This document shows, piece by piece, positions 10,789 through 20,656 of a stretch of 64,000 bases of DNA (positions are counted from its first letter, which is position 1; the number at the start of each line of letters is the position of its first letter). Below the pieces are notes generated by a model, which saw nothing but the letters and a program-made list of their open reading frames with translations, made no database searches and was not told where the DNA came from. Origin of the DNA: Cudoniella acicularis (lineage: Eukaryota; Ascomycota; Leotiomycetes; Helotiales; Helotiaceae); NCBI GenBank assembly GCA_013054445.1, contig JAAMPI010000005.1:1-64000 (forward strand), in the 5' to 3' direction. The position numbers and the translations under genes are program-made.

Positions 10789-11310
10789 GCTATACAAAAT
10801 CAGTATATCTGTTACAGCTCTACAAAGGCACTAGGGCCCTGACGTCACGTGGGGACGTATTTGCAAGAAGGTGCTGTATTACGAAAGAAACTAAGCTGAG
10901 GAGAGAAGAAGGAGAGGTGGCCCTGAAGGGGCCTTATATACAGGAGGTGAGTACTGGCAAGCGAGGTCACGTGATAAGGGGTTAGGGGGACGTGTCGCAG
11001 CCTCCTGTCGCATATAGCGCCACACTGTCTGAGTCTCACTAGTCACAGGACTGTGCGTTGCACTAGGTCTGTGACATGAAGCTCCCTAGCCTACTTTACA
11101 ATTTGTAACTGTTAAAGCATCTATTCGAGCTAGCTTATAACAGTCTAAGAAGTTTCGCTTTCTAAGGGGTTGAATCGTTCAAGAGAGCTAAAGCACTAAG
11201 CCGCTTTCGGTAAGCATGCTTTAAAGGAGAGAATACCTATAGACTCAAGATTAATTTTTTCTTTCGCTAGTTTCGTTTTAATCTCTGGAAGTGAGCAGCG
11301 GCCGCTTTTA
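10789..11310. other. Intergenic, further CACGTG-bearing sequence
   Basis: No gene. CACGTG occurs at about 10847 and 10969, as in the adjacent LTR, so part of this stretch may be a diverged repeat of the same origin. No clean termini or target duplication were found. Confidence 0.35.
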
Positions 11311-11411
11311 CCTGAGCTGAGGGTGTGTGACCCTGAGCAGAGCCTGAGTATACCTGAGCATACCTGAGTAGAGCCTGAGCCGAGCCTGAGCATCATGAGC
11401 ATGCCCTGAGC
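11311..11411. repeat. CCTGAGCA-type short repeat cluster A
   Basis: CCTGAGC or CCTGAGT occurs about nine times within 100 bp, spaced roughly 8-12 bp, with ATA/AGA/CGA connectors. A similar cluster lies at 15838-15926. Confidence 0.7.
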
Positions 11412-12099
11412 TATCATACTTCGGGACCCATTTTGGCGCCCTGTGCGCCCGGCTACAGTTTCCTAGCTGAGCTTGCCAAGCACTCGATCTGCTCCCCTAC
11501 ACTCTGCTAGAGCCGATTGGGATCCCAATAGGATTACCTCACATAATTCACATACAAGAACGCAACTTTTCTTATCAGTTCTAGTTCACATGACAGCGTG
11601 GCAAGACTACCAAAAGCATTTGGTGGCGTGTTGTCGCTTCCCTCCTTTCAACCTTATTCTTCGTCTTCTTAACTACCCGCAATCTCAAATTTGATTATGC
11701 ATTCGAGTTCTTTAATCTTCGTCAATTCTGTGCCCAGATTTAAATCTTCATTCTCATACCCAAGTCACAAATCTAGACCTCGAAGCCCAACTTTAGGGGC
11801 CTCTCCAGCCGGCACGGCATGGAGGATCTCTTCCAGCCGGACCTCTAGATGCCGACGTTTAGTACGAAATGGTTCGGATACTCAAGCAAGAATAGAAATA
11901 TTGAAGGAATAAGTATCGTATTTCTGCCTCCTTTTTGCCCGCAGGGGATGGTCGACGTATATCTCTCTCAGGATCTCCTCAGCAGCCAGCTTTAGTCGAT
12001 AGTCTTCCACCATACCTCGCAATATCCCTGGGACAGACGTTGGTGATAATGGGGAAACCTTTAAGGAGAAGTATTTGAGTCTCCCTTCCTAGGTTTCGA
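11412..12099. other. Intergenic, no gene recognised
   Basis: Short open frames only. Possibly decayed repeat sequence; no termini identified. Confidence 0.35.
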
Positions 12100-13860
12100 T
12101 TAATTTAGTTTGAGAAATTTTTTTTATTCTATTCCGTTATATGTGAATGTTTTATTCGAGGGCCCCGGAGATATGGTCGATATCAGGATCTGAAGGAAAG
12201 AGGTCGATCAAAGGAGATTGCAACGCGGAGTGAATGTTCAGACGAAATACAAAGCGAACAAGAAAGCTCAAAGAGAGAAAGACTCAATAGCGCTTCGGAA
12301 GTTTCACAAAGCATGTCGAGGACTACGGAGTGAGAGAAAAGGGGGTCCTTCAGAATTCCAACACCTGCGTCTACTCGAGAACAGCCATATCATCAAAAAA
12401 TAAAAAAGCAGGGTAAGCCCTGTGCGTCGGTACGGGTATGAGGAGATTTTCAACCACTATGGAGAGATGCCTGATCGAGTATTCAGGGATACACAAGCTA
12501 TGGATGAGGAAGTTAGGTCTGAATTAACCAAATACGCTGGGAATCTCAAATTTACCAACCTTAAGATATTTAATTAAAGTAGTTGCCCCTCCATTGAATC
12601 TACTTTCTTCTTTCTTGTCAAGAACGTTCTCAATATCCGCAATGAGCTCATGAACGTGCTCAACGGCGTCTTTGGGAGTTGTAGCTTCCTTGATATAAAT
12701 GGTAATATTTGCGGGGTGGATATTATTTTCTGGTACCTCCTAAACAAATTCTTCCACTATAATATCAAGATTCAAACTCTCGGTCTTTTCTATTTTTCAC
12801 CTGATCCCTCGACGCTAACGAAAAAAAAAAAAAAAAATCTTGTCTATCCAACCTTTCCTTCGAAAAACTAGGAGAAATTTGTCCAGTTATTGCAAATTAG
12901 TATTTTTAAGAGAGTTTGGCCCTATCTTGCAAACCTGTCGAGTAGTCTCAAAAGATTATTTATTATGATCCCTTTTTTACCTATCTTAACCCTGCCTATA
13001 TTGTCGAAAATAGTAACTGCTTTTGGCCCTATTCTAGGGGCACGTAATTATTATTTCGGAATCGGTAAGGGTAAAATCTTTAAGGGCAAAAATATAAATA
13101 GCGAAGCCAAATTTTTGCACGATAGCCTCAGTTAAACTAATCTTCTTATATCTTAGTAAACCAACCCAAAGTATCGTATACTAATAACAATAACCGCCAG
13201 CTAAAAATGTTTTTTTATTATCGATAGAAACCTCGACTTTTCTTATAATAAAATCTTTTAGGGTATCTTTGAGGACCATTATATCCAATGGAAGGCGGCA
13301 ATCCTCAAAGGGCCCCATCCAGGGGACAAATTCCCGTCTCTTAGAACTATTAAGTAAATATAATTGGACTTACCTATATCTATAACAAATAATGTTCAGA
13401 TTTGGTCAGAACTAAACAATTGCTAACTGGCCGGTTTTTCGTTTCTAGGTCAGGCTTTTGATAGATAAGTACGACGGTACGTCAAGAAAAGAAATCCGCC
13501 CTGCCAGTAAGGACGGAGGATAACCGCTTTAAGCCGTGGAATTTGCAATACCATATCATGAATATATCATCGTTTATAATATATCGAAGTTTGCTATTAA
13601 TATGCTGTCCGGCGTCAGCTCCCATGTTCCTCTTTGTCGTATAGCCCAATCTTGCGCTGCCTTATTTTTCCAGTATATCGGGTAATAATCGAGTTATATC
13701 CTCCAGGATTATTTACTATTATAATATTTTCGATCGTGTCGTATATATTTTTGAAAAAATCTAAGAAAAAATGTATAAAAAAAACCTGGCAAATTTGAGA
13801 AATATTATCGAATATTAGGATAAGTTAAGTAGGAGTAAAAAAAAAACCAATAAAAAAAAG
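12100..13860. repeat. AT- and TpA-rich decayed tract
   Basis: The sequence is strongly AT-biased with many TpA steps and A or T runs (for example 12811-12837 and 13836-13860). Open frames are short and of biased composition. The pattern resembles mobile-element remnants degraded by RIP. No transposase or reverse-transcriptase motif could be read. Confidence 0.5.
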
Positions 13861-14454
13861 AAAAGGTATAGAGATAGCGGCCAAAGCGACAATAATGATA
13901 AAGCTTCACCATGTTGAATGTTGACTTGAGGTCCGTCATGTTGAACGTTGAGACGAGGTCTGTCAAGTCGAAGGTGGTCCTGGCTGTTTCTTAATGCGTT
14001 CTTTTGAGCCTCATTGTCCAAGGGTATCAGAACCTCATAGACTATTGGTGAAAACTGCAGACTACCCTATGGACTACAACAAATTTAAGTGCAGGTAGTG
14101 GGGATTTTTCAGCATATTATTGAAGACCTGGCATTTATCTATGCATAAGCGTAGGCCACTTCACCAAAACATCAACGACGGTTCAAGGAATCAAAAAGCC
14201 CCCTTTCGAGCGATTATGTTCCTGGTCCATCTAATTGGCTAAGCAGGAACGGCGCGTGTCCGGCCTGACCACCTCTGCAATTGCAGGGGTCACTTCTACA
14301 GCCGCAGTAGTCTTTCCTGCATATGTGTATTTCTCAGGAGTTCGGCTTGAAACCAACAGGACCAATGGATAGTTAGCGGGTAAGTTTCGCCTAAAAGCTT
14401 AGCCATTATTTTCGTGGCCTCCTATCCTGTTTCGCCGCACTGTTGCCGCAGCGC
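13861..14454. other. Intergenic with a small duplicated motif
   Basis: Two near-copies of a block like ATGTTGAAYGTTGA..GAGGTC lie at about 13912-13934 and 13939-13961. Otherwise nothing is recognised. Confidence 0.4.
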
Positions 14455-14566
14455 CAGAGGGCCAATTGAAATGGATATATGCCCGACGCCTTGCTTCCCT
14501 ACCCTTCACGACCACAGTGTCGTAGAGCCAATTAAGATGGGTATATGTCCGACTCCTTGCTTCCAT
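14455..14566. repeat. Direct repeat pair upstream of the Cys-rich surface protein gene
   Basis: A block of about 42 bp, beginning AGAGGGCCAATTGAAATGG and ending GCCTTGCTTCC, recurs as AGAGCCAATTAAGATGG..CTCCTTGCTTCC with a 70-bp offset (about 14455-14498 and 14524-14565). The pair lies about 210-320 bp before the start codon at 14777. Each copy contains CCAAT, so the duplication may matter for transcription (inference). Confidence 0.5.
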
Positions 14567-14776
14567 TTCTTTTAGCGGCGCAGGGCTGAGCTTTCTGCAC
14601 TTGATCGGAGGTATAGTATTATTCTTGCCTCTTCACTCGTCGAGGGCTCCATCAGCTGAAGACGCTCCTTGATCTGTCGCTCCTTTTCAAAATTCATAAT
14701 AACACGGAGCATCCACGATTCAGAATATTACAACGTCAAGAATTCATCATCAGAAATTCACCATCAGAAATTCATC

Positions 14777-15629
14777 ATGGCTGTCATAAAAGCATTAACT
14801 CTCTTCCTACTTGTTGCTCATGAAGTCAACGTCTTCGAGCGAGCACAGTTGATACCGCAGAAACGATCAGTCTCTGTCCTTGGTGGATGGGGCTTAAACG
14901 CGATCAACTTCGACACCGCCTTGTGCCCAGGAGGGAGCTCAGGTTGCGACATCGGCGGATGTTGCCCGAATACATTGGCCTGCACTTCAACTGGTGATCC
15001 AGTCGATGTCGTCTGTTGTCCTACAGGTTAGCTACCCATGCGAGTCTTGAAAACTACTTAATGTCGCACTCTGGGATATTTTTACCCCACAGACATGGAA
15101 TGTCTTCAACAAGAACGCTGTTTGCCATAGTTCTTGTATGTCCGATTCGCTGATTGATAATCCAGACGCCGATTGCATAGACAATTTCCTGGAGACTCCA
15201 GTGTGTGCCAATACCGTCTGGACTCTCTGGAATGCAACTACCCAGGGCCAGTATGGTGGCTTCTTCTGCTGTGATGAGGGCCAAATTGGCGACACTACTG
15301 GGCTTTGTCACCCAGACACCACTATACTTGGCGTATCATCTAGTGCCATCACAGTAAGTTCTCAAAATCCCAGTTTAATCTTGTCCCCTTACTGATCAAG
15401 TATCTAATATTCTTAGGTTGTGCCCATCACTCCAACTGGAATCTCTGCAACCGCTTATGGCACTTTGTCTGCAACTGCCACAACCACGTCCGGCGGCATA
15501 GTGGGGAAAATCTCGTCTATTATTTCTTCTTCTACAAGTAAAGCCACCTCGGGAGCTTCGAATACAAACGAGGTACAATGGGGGCATATAACTGGGTTGT
15601 TTGCTTTCATTCTCGCCGCGATTTACTAG
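14777..15629 (+). CDS. Cys-rich secreted protein with GPI-type C-terminus (216 aa, 3 exons)
   Basis: Exons 14777-15026, 15166-15353 and 15417-15629; introns 15027-15165 (GTTAGC..CCAG) and 15354-15416 (GTAAGT..TTAG). The frame is continuous. A hydrophobic N-terminus (ALTLFLLVAHEV) serves as signal peptide. The mature part has two Cys clusters (CPGGSSGCDIGGCCPNTLAC and, after the first intron, DADCIDN..CANTVWTLWN..GGFFCCDEGQIG), then a Ser/Thr-rich stretch and a hydrophobic tail (WGHITGLFAFILAAIY) suited to GPI anchoring. This layout is common among fungal cell-surface proteins, and I know of no defined biochemical role. An earlier acceptor at 15092 exists but leads to a stop, so the ccag at 15163-15165, which rebuilds the conserved CCPT-D-ADC block, was chosen. 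Confidence 0.78.
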
Positions 15630-15837
15630 TCGCGTCATGAGGACGGAGTGAATCGCAGGGTACATGAGAGATGCACGAATAATAGCATCGAGAAACTGTG
15701 CAACAAGAAACGACTGCCTCTATTCATTGGTAGTTGAACTCTAATCCCTCAATCTTCGTGCCACATTCGGTTGGTAAGCTTGCCGCTCTTGCTCAGGCGC
15801 TAATTACCCTCGGCTCACTCTCGGCTCAGCCAGCTCA
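15630..15837. other. Short 3' flank between surface-protein gene and repeat cluster B
   Basis: Nothing recognised. The AGCTTGCCGCTC sequence near 15777 partly resembles AGCTTGCCAAGC just after cluster A. Confidence 0.35.
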
Positions 15838-15926
15838 CCTGAGCTGTCTGAGCAACCTAAGTAGTCCCTGAGCACTCCCTGAGTAGCCCCTGAGCAACCT
15901 AAGCAACCTGAGCAACCTAAGCAGTA
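15838..15926. repeat. CCTGAGCA-type short repeat cluster B
   Basis: CCTGAGCA or CCTAAGCA units are repeated about ten times in 90 bp (for example CCTGAGCAACCTAAGCAACC). It closely resembles cluster A at 11311-11411 and is in the same orientation. Confidence 0.7.
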
Positions 15927-16807
15927 CCCACTTAACTAATGAGGCTAGATGTTGGCTTAGGGCACGCATCATGTTATTTTTGTCAAGTTTTAACGATTAT
16001 TCCTTGGAGCCTAAAGAGGCTCCTAAGGATCCTGAATAAGACCTCTATAAAAAAATAGATTACGTTACGAGCCAAAGGTCAGAAGTCTAGTTCTTATTAG
16101 GCATTTTATAAGTAAATCAAAAATTAAAAATCGTAAACTTTAAAAAGATAGTTAATAAATAGTATCTTTACCTTCTAAAACTCGCGATTATTTATATTAT
16201 AAACTATAATTATTCTTAGTTATTTTACAACTTTAAAGTGATCGTGACAAGTCTAGTTTTTAGAAGCCTAAAGGTAGGGTCGTGAAGCCTGAAAATCGCT
16301 TAAAAATACCCTATAAGAACCAGACTTCTAACCTCAGGCTCGTTATGCTATAGGCTACTACCTACGGCAAATAGGTATTTTATTTAAAAGGGAGAAATTT
16401 GCTACTATTTACTATAAATCTTAGCTCTACTATTACTGTTATTATACTATTTTTTATAACTCTTATTAAAGTGTTTAATTAGTAGTCTTGACCTAGCTCA
16501 ATTCTCGCTTAGCTTCCTATCGAATTCTAAGGGCTACTATTAAATATCTGATTAAGTAGAAGGATATAAAAAGGGTACTTAGAAGGGTTGTCTAATATAG
16601 ATCGGATTATTATTTAGGCCAACTAAGACGTAAAGAGCTTAGCTTAAAGTCACTACTTTAGTAAGGCTTAAAGTAGTTGATCAACTAGTTTTCTATATTA
16701 TTCTTTAATCAAAACAACGTAAGTAATCTTTCTATTACACGTTTTCTACTTTAAGCAGATCCTATAGGCACCGGAATCCTACCGCCTTATATAAGAGGGT
16801 TAAACTT
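15927..16807. repeat. TpA-saturated tract, probably RIP-degraded
   Basis: TpA is very frequent (TATAG, CTATA, TTATA throughout) and open frames are absent. The mutation style continues without a break into the adjacent pseudogene, where CpA-to-TpA changes can be read codon by codon. The original identity of this part cannot be recovered by eye. Confidence 0.6.
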
Positions 16808-17821
16808 CTAGTCGCGCGGTAGAGGTAGAAGAATCTAGCTTACCTACACGATGACCTACAGCGCTCTAAAGCTAATCTTATAGCCGGTGGCCGTGGAATA
16901 GACCTATATACTCTACTCGCTCGCCGACTTATAGAAGCTACTCGACACGGACCGCGGCCTATAGCCGACCGACACGCCACCAGAGTTGCTATACGAGTCG
17001 AAGTGCTCCTTGACGTGCTTAGTAGCGCCGCGAAACTCGATAGTGGTGTTAGCGGCGACGATAAAGGACGTTAGGTACGCTAGGAACTAGCTCTATAGCG
17101 CGATGTCCTCGACCTTCTGGTCCTTGATCATCTAGTATAGCTTAAGCGGGCCCGGGCTTAGCTTCACGCCGTCCACGACCTCGAGGTCGACGTCGCTAAA
17201 CAGCTCGCTATATAGCCAGGGACGGTTGATATTAACGACGAGCGCGGAGAAGGAGACGCTTATGTCGTAGGCGGCTATGTCGCTCCATATCGACTTGTAG
17301 GACTCGTCGTGCGTATAGGATCCGCCGACGGACTAGAGCCCGAAGCCGACCGAGCCGCCTACCTTTATGCCCCACTCCGACTCCTGCTAGTGACTCGAGA
17401 CATCAGATGCGGCGTAGGAGAAGGTGATGGTGGTCCGCGGGTCTGCATCCTCCGCATTCTGCGGCGGCTGGCCTTGGCCTCCCGCGCCACCTGGAGCCGG
17501 TGGCGGTGGGGATTGGAAGATGGGGCTCGCCAGTTCCGAACCTTGAGTCGCCAGGTCCGTTCCCGTGGGAGTCTCCGTACCGTCCTTGTTCGTCGGCGCG
17601 GTCACGCCTGAGATCACCGGTATCTCAACCGCGCTCTTCTGCGCCTTTGCAGCGCGCAGCGTCCCGAGCCTGGTCAATTCCTTGCCAATCGTATCCCTTT
17701 TGGCGGCGAACCACTTCTCCGCGTCCCCAAAGGCAGCACTATCCAGAGCCATCCGGTTGTACTCGTTCATGCTTCGCCGGGCGGCTTGGTCTACATCTTC
17801 TGCCTTTTTGAGATAGCTCAA
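16808..17821 (-). pseudogene. Gene whose 3' two thirds is riddled with CpA-to-TpA mutations
   Basis: On the minus strand a GC-rich frame (17821 down to 17390) is clean and has ordinary codon use; the likely Met start is about 17770 (MNEYNRMAL). It contains a Pro/Gly-rich linker and then TTITFSYAASDVSSH. From the TAG at 17389-17387 the same frame continues for about 190 codons with stops wherever Trp or Gln would be natural (for example FGL*SVGG, IAL*S*F, SE*SI*V, VIV*VS*I), His-to-Tyr, Cys-to-Tyr and Pro-to-Leu changes, all C-to-T at CpA on one strand or the other. The last stop read is 16810-16808. Reading through the stops suggests an all-beta domain with repeated Ser/Gly-rich strands. I do not recognise the family. 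Decay is certain; the original function is unknown. Confidence 0.75.
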
Positions 17822-17973
17822 TCAAGTGCAGCTGCCGCAGCGTTCTATTCACGTACGGAGTACCGGGATAGCATCAATGAAAAGGGAGGAGGTGTCTCAT
17901 ATCGCTGTCGCAGTATATCATATTGTATTAACCGGATCGGGCAACGCACGCGCGCAAAGATAGGAGGTAATCT

Positions 17974-18249
17974 TACGAAGGCGGGCGGCACTGAAATCCG
18001 TCCATTTTCAAAATCTAAAGAACATTAAAATCTCTACATTCGCGCGACTTTATCTTAACCTTAAACATTATCAGAATCCTTTATTCTTAAAGCGATGCGA
18101 AATAACAGAAGCATATCTATTTTTTCAGTCACTTTTTGAATTAATTAAATTGCTGTTGCAATTATAACATATTTATTTCTACGTCTTATAAATTTCGTAT
18201 TTTTCGCTTCTTCAAAAATGGACGGATTTCAAAACCCCCCGCCTTCGTA
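17974..18249. mobile_element. TIR element A (MITE-like, TA-flanked)
   Basis: The left arm TACGAAGGCGGG.. (17974 on) and the reverse complement of the right arm, ending CCGCCTTCGTA at 18249, agree at about 34 of 40 positions, including GAAATCCGTCCATTTT. The interior (about 195 bp) is AT-rich and non-coding. TA at both ends fits a Tc1/mariner-type target. No transposase, so it would be non-autonomous. Confidence 0.72.
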
Positions 18250-18419
18250 CTCATTTCCACGGGCCAACGCCCCTCACATCCAACTGCCTGCATGGCCTCT
18301 AAAACCAATAAAACAAAAAGGAAAAGCAGTATTAGAGCAGAAGTAATTGAAAAACTAAAGGCATTTAAGGTGTCAATTTTTGGTTGGGGCGTTGTGGCGT
18401 TGCCCCGTGGAAATGAGTA
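18248..18419. mobile_element. TIR element B (MITE-like), shares its TA with element A
   Basis: The left end TACTCATTTCCACGGGCCAA and the reverse complement of the right end (TACTCATTTCCACGGGGCAA) match over at least 24 bp with one mismatch. TA lies at both boundaries (18248-18249 and 18418-18419), the left one being also the right TA of element A. The interior, about 120 bp, is non-coding. Confidence 0.75.
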
Positions 18420-18560
18420 AACCCAAGAACGATATGCCCCAACTTTTGCAATTTCTTATGTTGTGCATTGCAGAAAGGGGTTACTAGACGTATAATAAGT
18501 GACTGACTGTCTGCCCGAAACTAGCAACTCGGAGCCAGAAGTCTCAAAAGAACAGTAAAG

Positions 18561-19993
18561 ATGCAACACTTGTTTATCTCAGCTTTGCTGGCAGGCGCAG
18601 CTGTTACTACAGCATGCGTACTCCCTACTGACACCCTCTCCAACAACATCACTGATGGCTTCGGGATCCTGATCCAGAATCCTGAGTTTCCTGCCATCCA
18701 TGACCAATATATGATGCTAGAACCCGCTGGAGGTGGTGACATGCATTGGTTCGTTGGTGGATCACCGTCAGTCGGCAATTCTGCATTCAACCTAGTGCTC
18801 ATCGAAGGTGTACTCGAACAGGGTGTCATCAGCGCGGTCATCGATGGCGAGGTAAGATTGCTGGTATCCCTTAACCATACGAAGAAACCAGGCTCAAGTA
18901 AGGATTGATTTATAGTATGACCCAGTCGCCAACACGACCAAGATATTCATGACGGAACGCACTGATTATCTGGCCTACTTTAGTCCAGTGTACGCCTGTG
19001 ATCCAGACAACGACGAGCTACAGGTCGTACTTGCGTTTCAGGGTCGTGAAGACTTTGGGGATGGTGGGCTGATCTGCGTACGACCGTCCTACGACAATAG
19101 TTATGAGTTTCGATATTCGCCTCCGGGTAATACTGGTAAGTCACCTTAACCAGGGGGAACGAAATGCTGGTATCGCGTTGCTAAGTCAATTTTGCGTTTA
19201 GCGATTGACCCGGGTCAATGCATTCCGGTGACAATGGTTGTGGTACCTGCGGGTGAGGAGAGCACTTACCCTACCAGCGGCCCCTCCTCCTCAACCTCCA
19301 GCCTTGCACAAAGCACTCCCAGCACAACTAGCACCACCAGCACTACCTTCGCCACCAGTGCTACCTCCACCAGCAGCAGCACCTCAAGCTCTGCCACGGC
19401 ATCCTCAACGCTACAGCACAAGCCTGTCGTTGGACCCTATTCATTTCTAGGTTGCTATACAGAAGCTACTACCGGGCGTGCTCTTTCTGCCAAGTCCTCT
19501 TACGATTACCCCGGAATGACAATAGAAGAGTGTGAGGCTGATTGTATTGGTTATACCTATTTTGGTGTTGAATACGGAGGAGAATGTTTGTTACCCTTCT
19601 AATAGTTTTGAAGTCCTTATACTTACATAGAAGATAGGTTATTGTGGTAATACTATTAATGCTGGATCCGTTTTAGCAACTCTCACTGATTGCAACTTTA
19701 TTTGCCCTGGAAATCCCTACGAGTACTGTGGTGCTGGTCTTAGACTTGAGATGTATAAGCTTGGATCTGCTATTGTCTCTATGACTTCTTCGTCGTCGTC
19801 CTCGTCCTCATCATCCATCATTAGCACGTCGACATCAAGCACCACCTCCGGCATACTCAAAAACGGCGAATGCGACGCCTCACACCTTTCCTCTCTCCAC
19901 ATAACTCCTGAATTCCTAACCACCACCTCCTGCAACGCCAACGGCATTCCCCTATCCTTGCTACAATACAAATGCGTGACTGGAAAATGCTGA
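18561..19993 (+). CDS. Secreted WSC-domain protein (416 aa, 4 exons)
   Basis: Exons 18561-18851, 18916-19135, 19202-19585 and 19638-19993; introns of 64, 66 and 52 nt, all in phase. A signal peptide (LFISALLAGAAVTTAC) is followed by an uncharacterised fungal N-terminal domain to about residue 170 (it includes YMMLEPAGGGDMHWF and VRPSYDNSYEFRYSPPGNT), a Ser/Thr-rich linker (about 185-240, probably O-mannosylated), and a WSC domain from about 248 to 335 with the usual Cys spacing (FLGCYTE..CEADC..ECYCGN..CNFICPG..YEYCGAG). WSC domains bind wall polysaccharides, so a wall or extracellular role is likely. A second Ser run follows. The final 50 residues are read from DNA that on the other strand encodes the conserved end of a hydrolase, so the natural C-terminus may have been lost or replaced. 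Confidence 0.8.
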
Positions 19994-20656
19994 TAAGCAG
20001 CGTAGGCAATTGGTGTAGTTTGTGTGATTAGGGGAACGGGTGCTAATTTAGAGGTCCAGCGGGTTAGTTATGAGAGAAAGAGATCGTTGTAGAATGTTTC
20101 TGCGCCGGCTTCTACGTGGCAGAGGCTGTTTTCCTGGGAACGGTCGAGTTAGTCCCGTAATTCCTTATAACCAAAAACAAGAGGGCCTGAAGGGTGGTTT
20201 TCTCACTTACCGTAATCTTAATAAAAGGCGGCAAACTCCCCCCAAGCACATTAACAAGTGACGTCCCAACGGTAATAACAAAAGTACACATGTACAACAA
20301 CCCCAGCACTCCTCTTTTCCCCTTTCCCATCTCCCCTCTCCACTCCCTCCCAAACTCCTCCCTAACAGCTTCAGAACCCAATACCCCACCATAAGAATGC
20401 ATCACAACAATAACCTCTTTCTCCTCCTCTTCAACTAATTTATTGAGTACAACTTGAATGGTATTCATGTTGCCTCCAAGGCCGATGATAGGGGGTGCGG
20501 GCGAGGCGTTGTACGTTGGTGGGAGGGGACATAGGGTTGGGTAGCCGGAGGATTCGAAGAGGGCGCGGATGCGTGCGAAGTGATTAGGTTGTGCCAGCTT
20601 CCGTGGAGGAAGAGGATTGTGGGTCTGGGTTTGGGGGTGGAGGTGGAGGTGGTCAT
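19717..20656 (-). pseudogene. Alpha/beta-hydrolase, decayed, 3' end antisense to the WSC gene
   Basis: Minus-strand exon 1 is 20656-20211 and exon 2 starts at 20133 (intron 20134-20210, GTAAGT..CCAG). The N-terminus TILFLHGSWHN is the usual oxyanion-loop start. VIVVMHSYGG carries the nucleophile Ser in a G/H-x-S-x-G-like elbow, and RCEASHSPFLSMPE at about 19845-19890 holds the catalytic His. Two lesions are visible. The frame must shift by one base near 20586 to go from HGSWHN to the family-like HFARIRALFESSGYPTL, and TAA at 20068-20070 interrupts FYNDLFLS-x-LTRW (CAA to TAA would explain it). After the His block the frame runs through the complement of the WSC gene's Ser repeat and stops at 19717, which is not a natural family end. 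Confidence 0.68.

Noticed and set aside
10839..11080. Possible third LTR of the same family
   Set aside because: CACGTG motifs and a GTGACA-like end are present, but matched TG..CA ends and a target duplication could not be found.
12218..12600. Possible gene fragment (basic frame followed by KFTNLKIF-like sequence)
   Set aside because: No recognisable domain, frames break repeatedly, and the AT-rich context suggests decayed repeat sequence.
15093..15137. Alternative exon of the Cys-rich protein after the acceptor at 15092
   Set aside because: It leads to an in-frame TAG. The acceptor at 15163-15165 restores the conserved Cys spacing.
17309..17811. GC-rich open frames on the + strand
   Set aside because: Shadows of the clean part of the minus-strand pseudogene; Arg/Ser-rich and without features.
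20207..20468. Separate gene suggested by the frame starting MNTIQVVLNKLVEE
   Set aside because: It is the middle of the alpha/beta-hydrolase, which begins at 20656 in another frame and is linked by a one-base shift near 20586.
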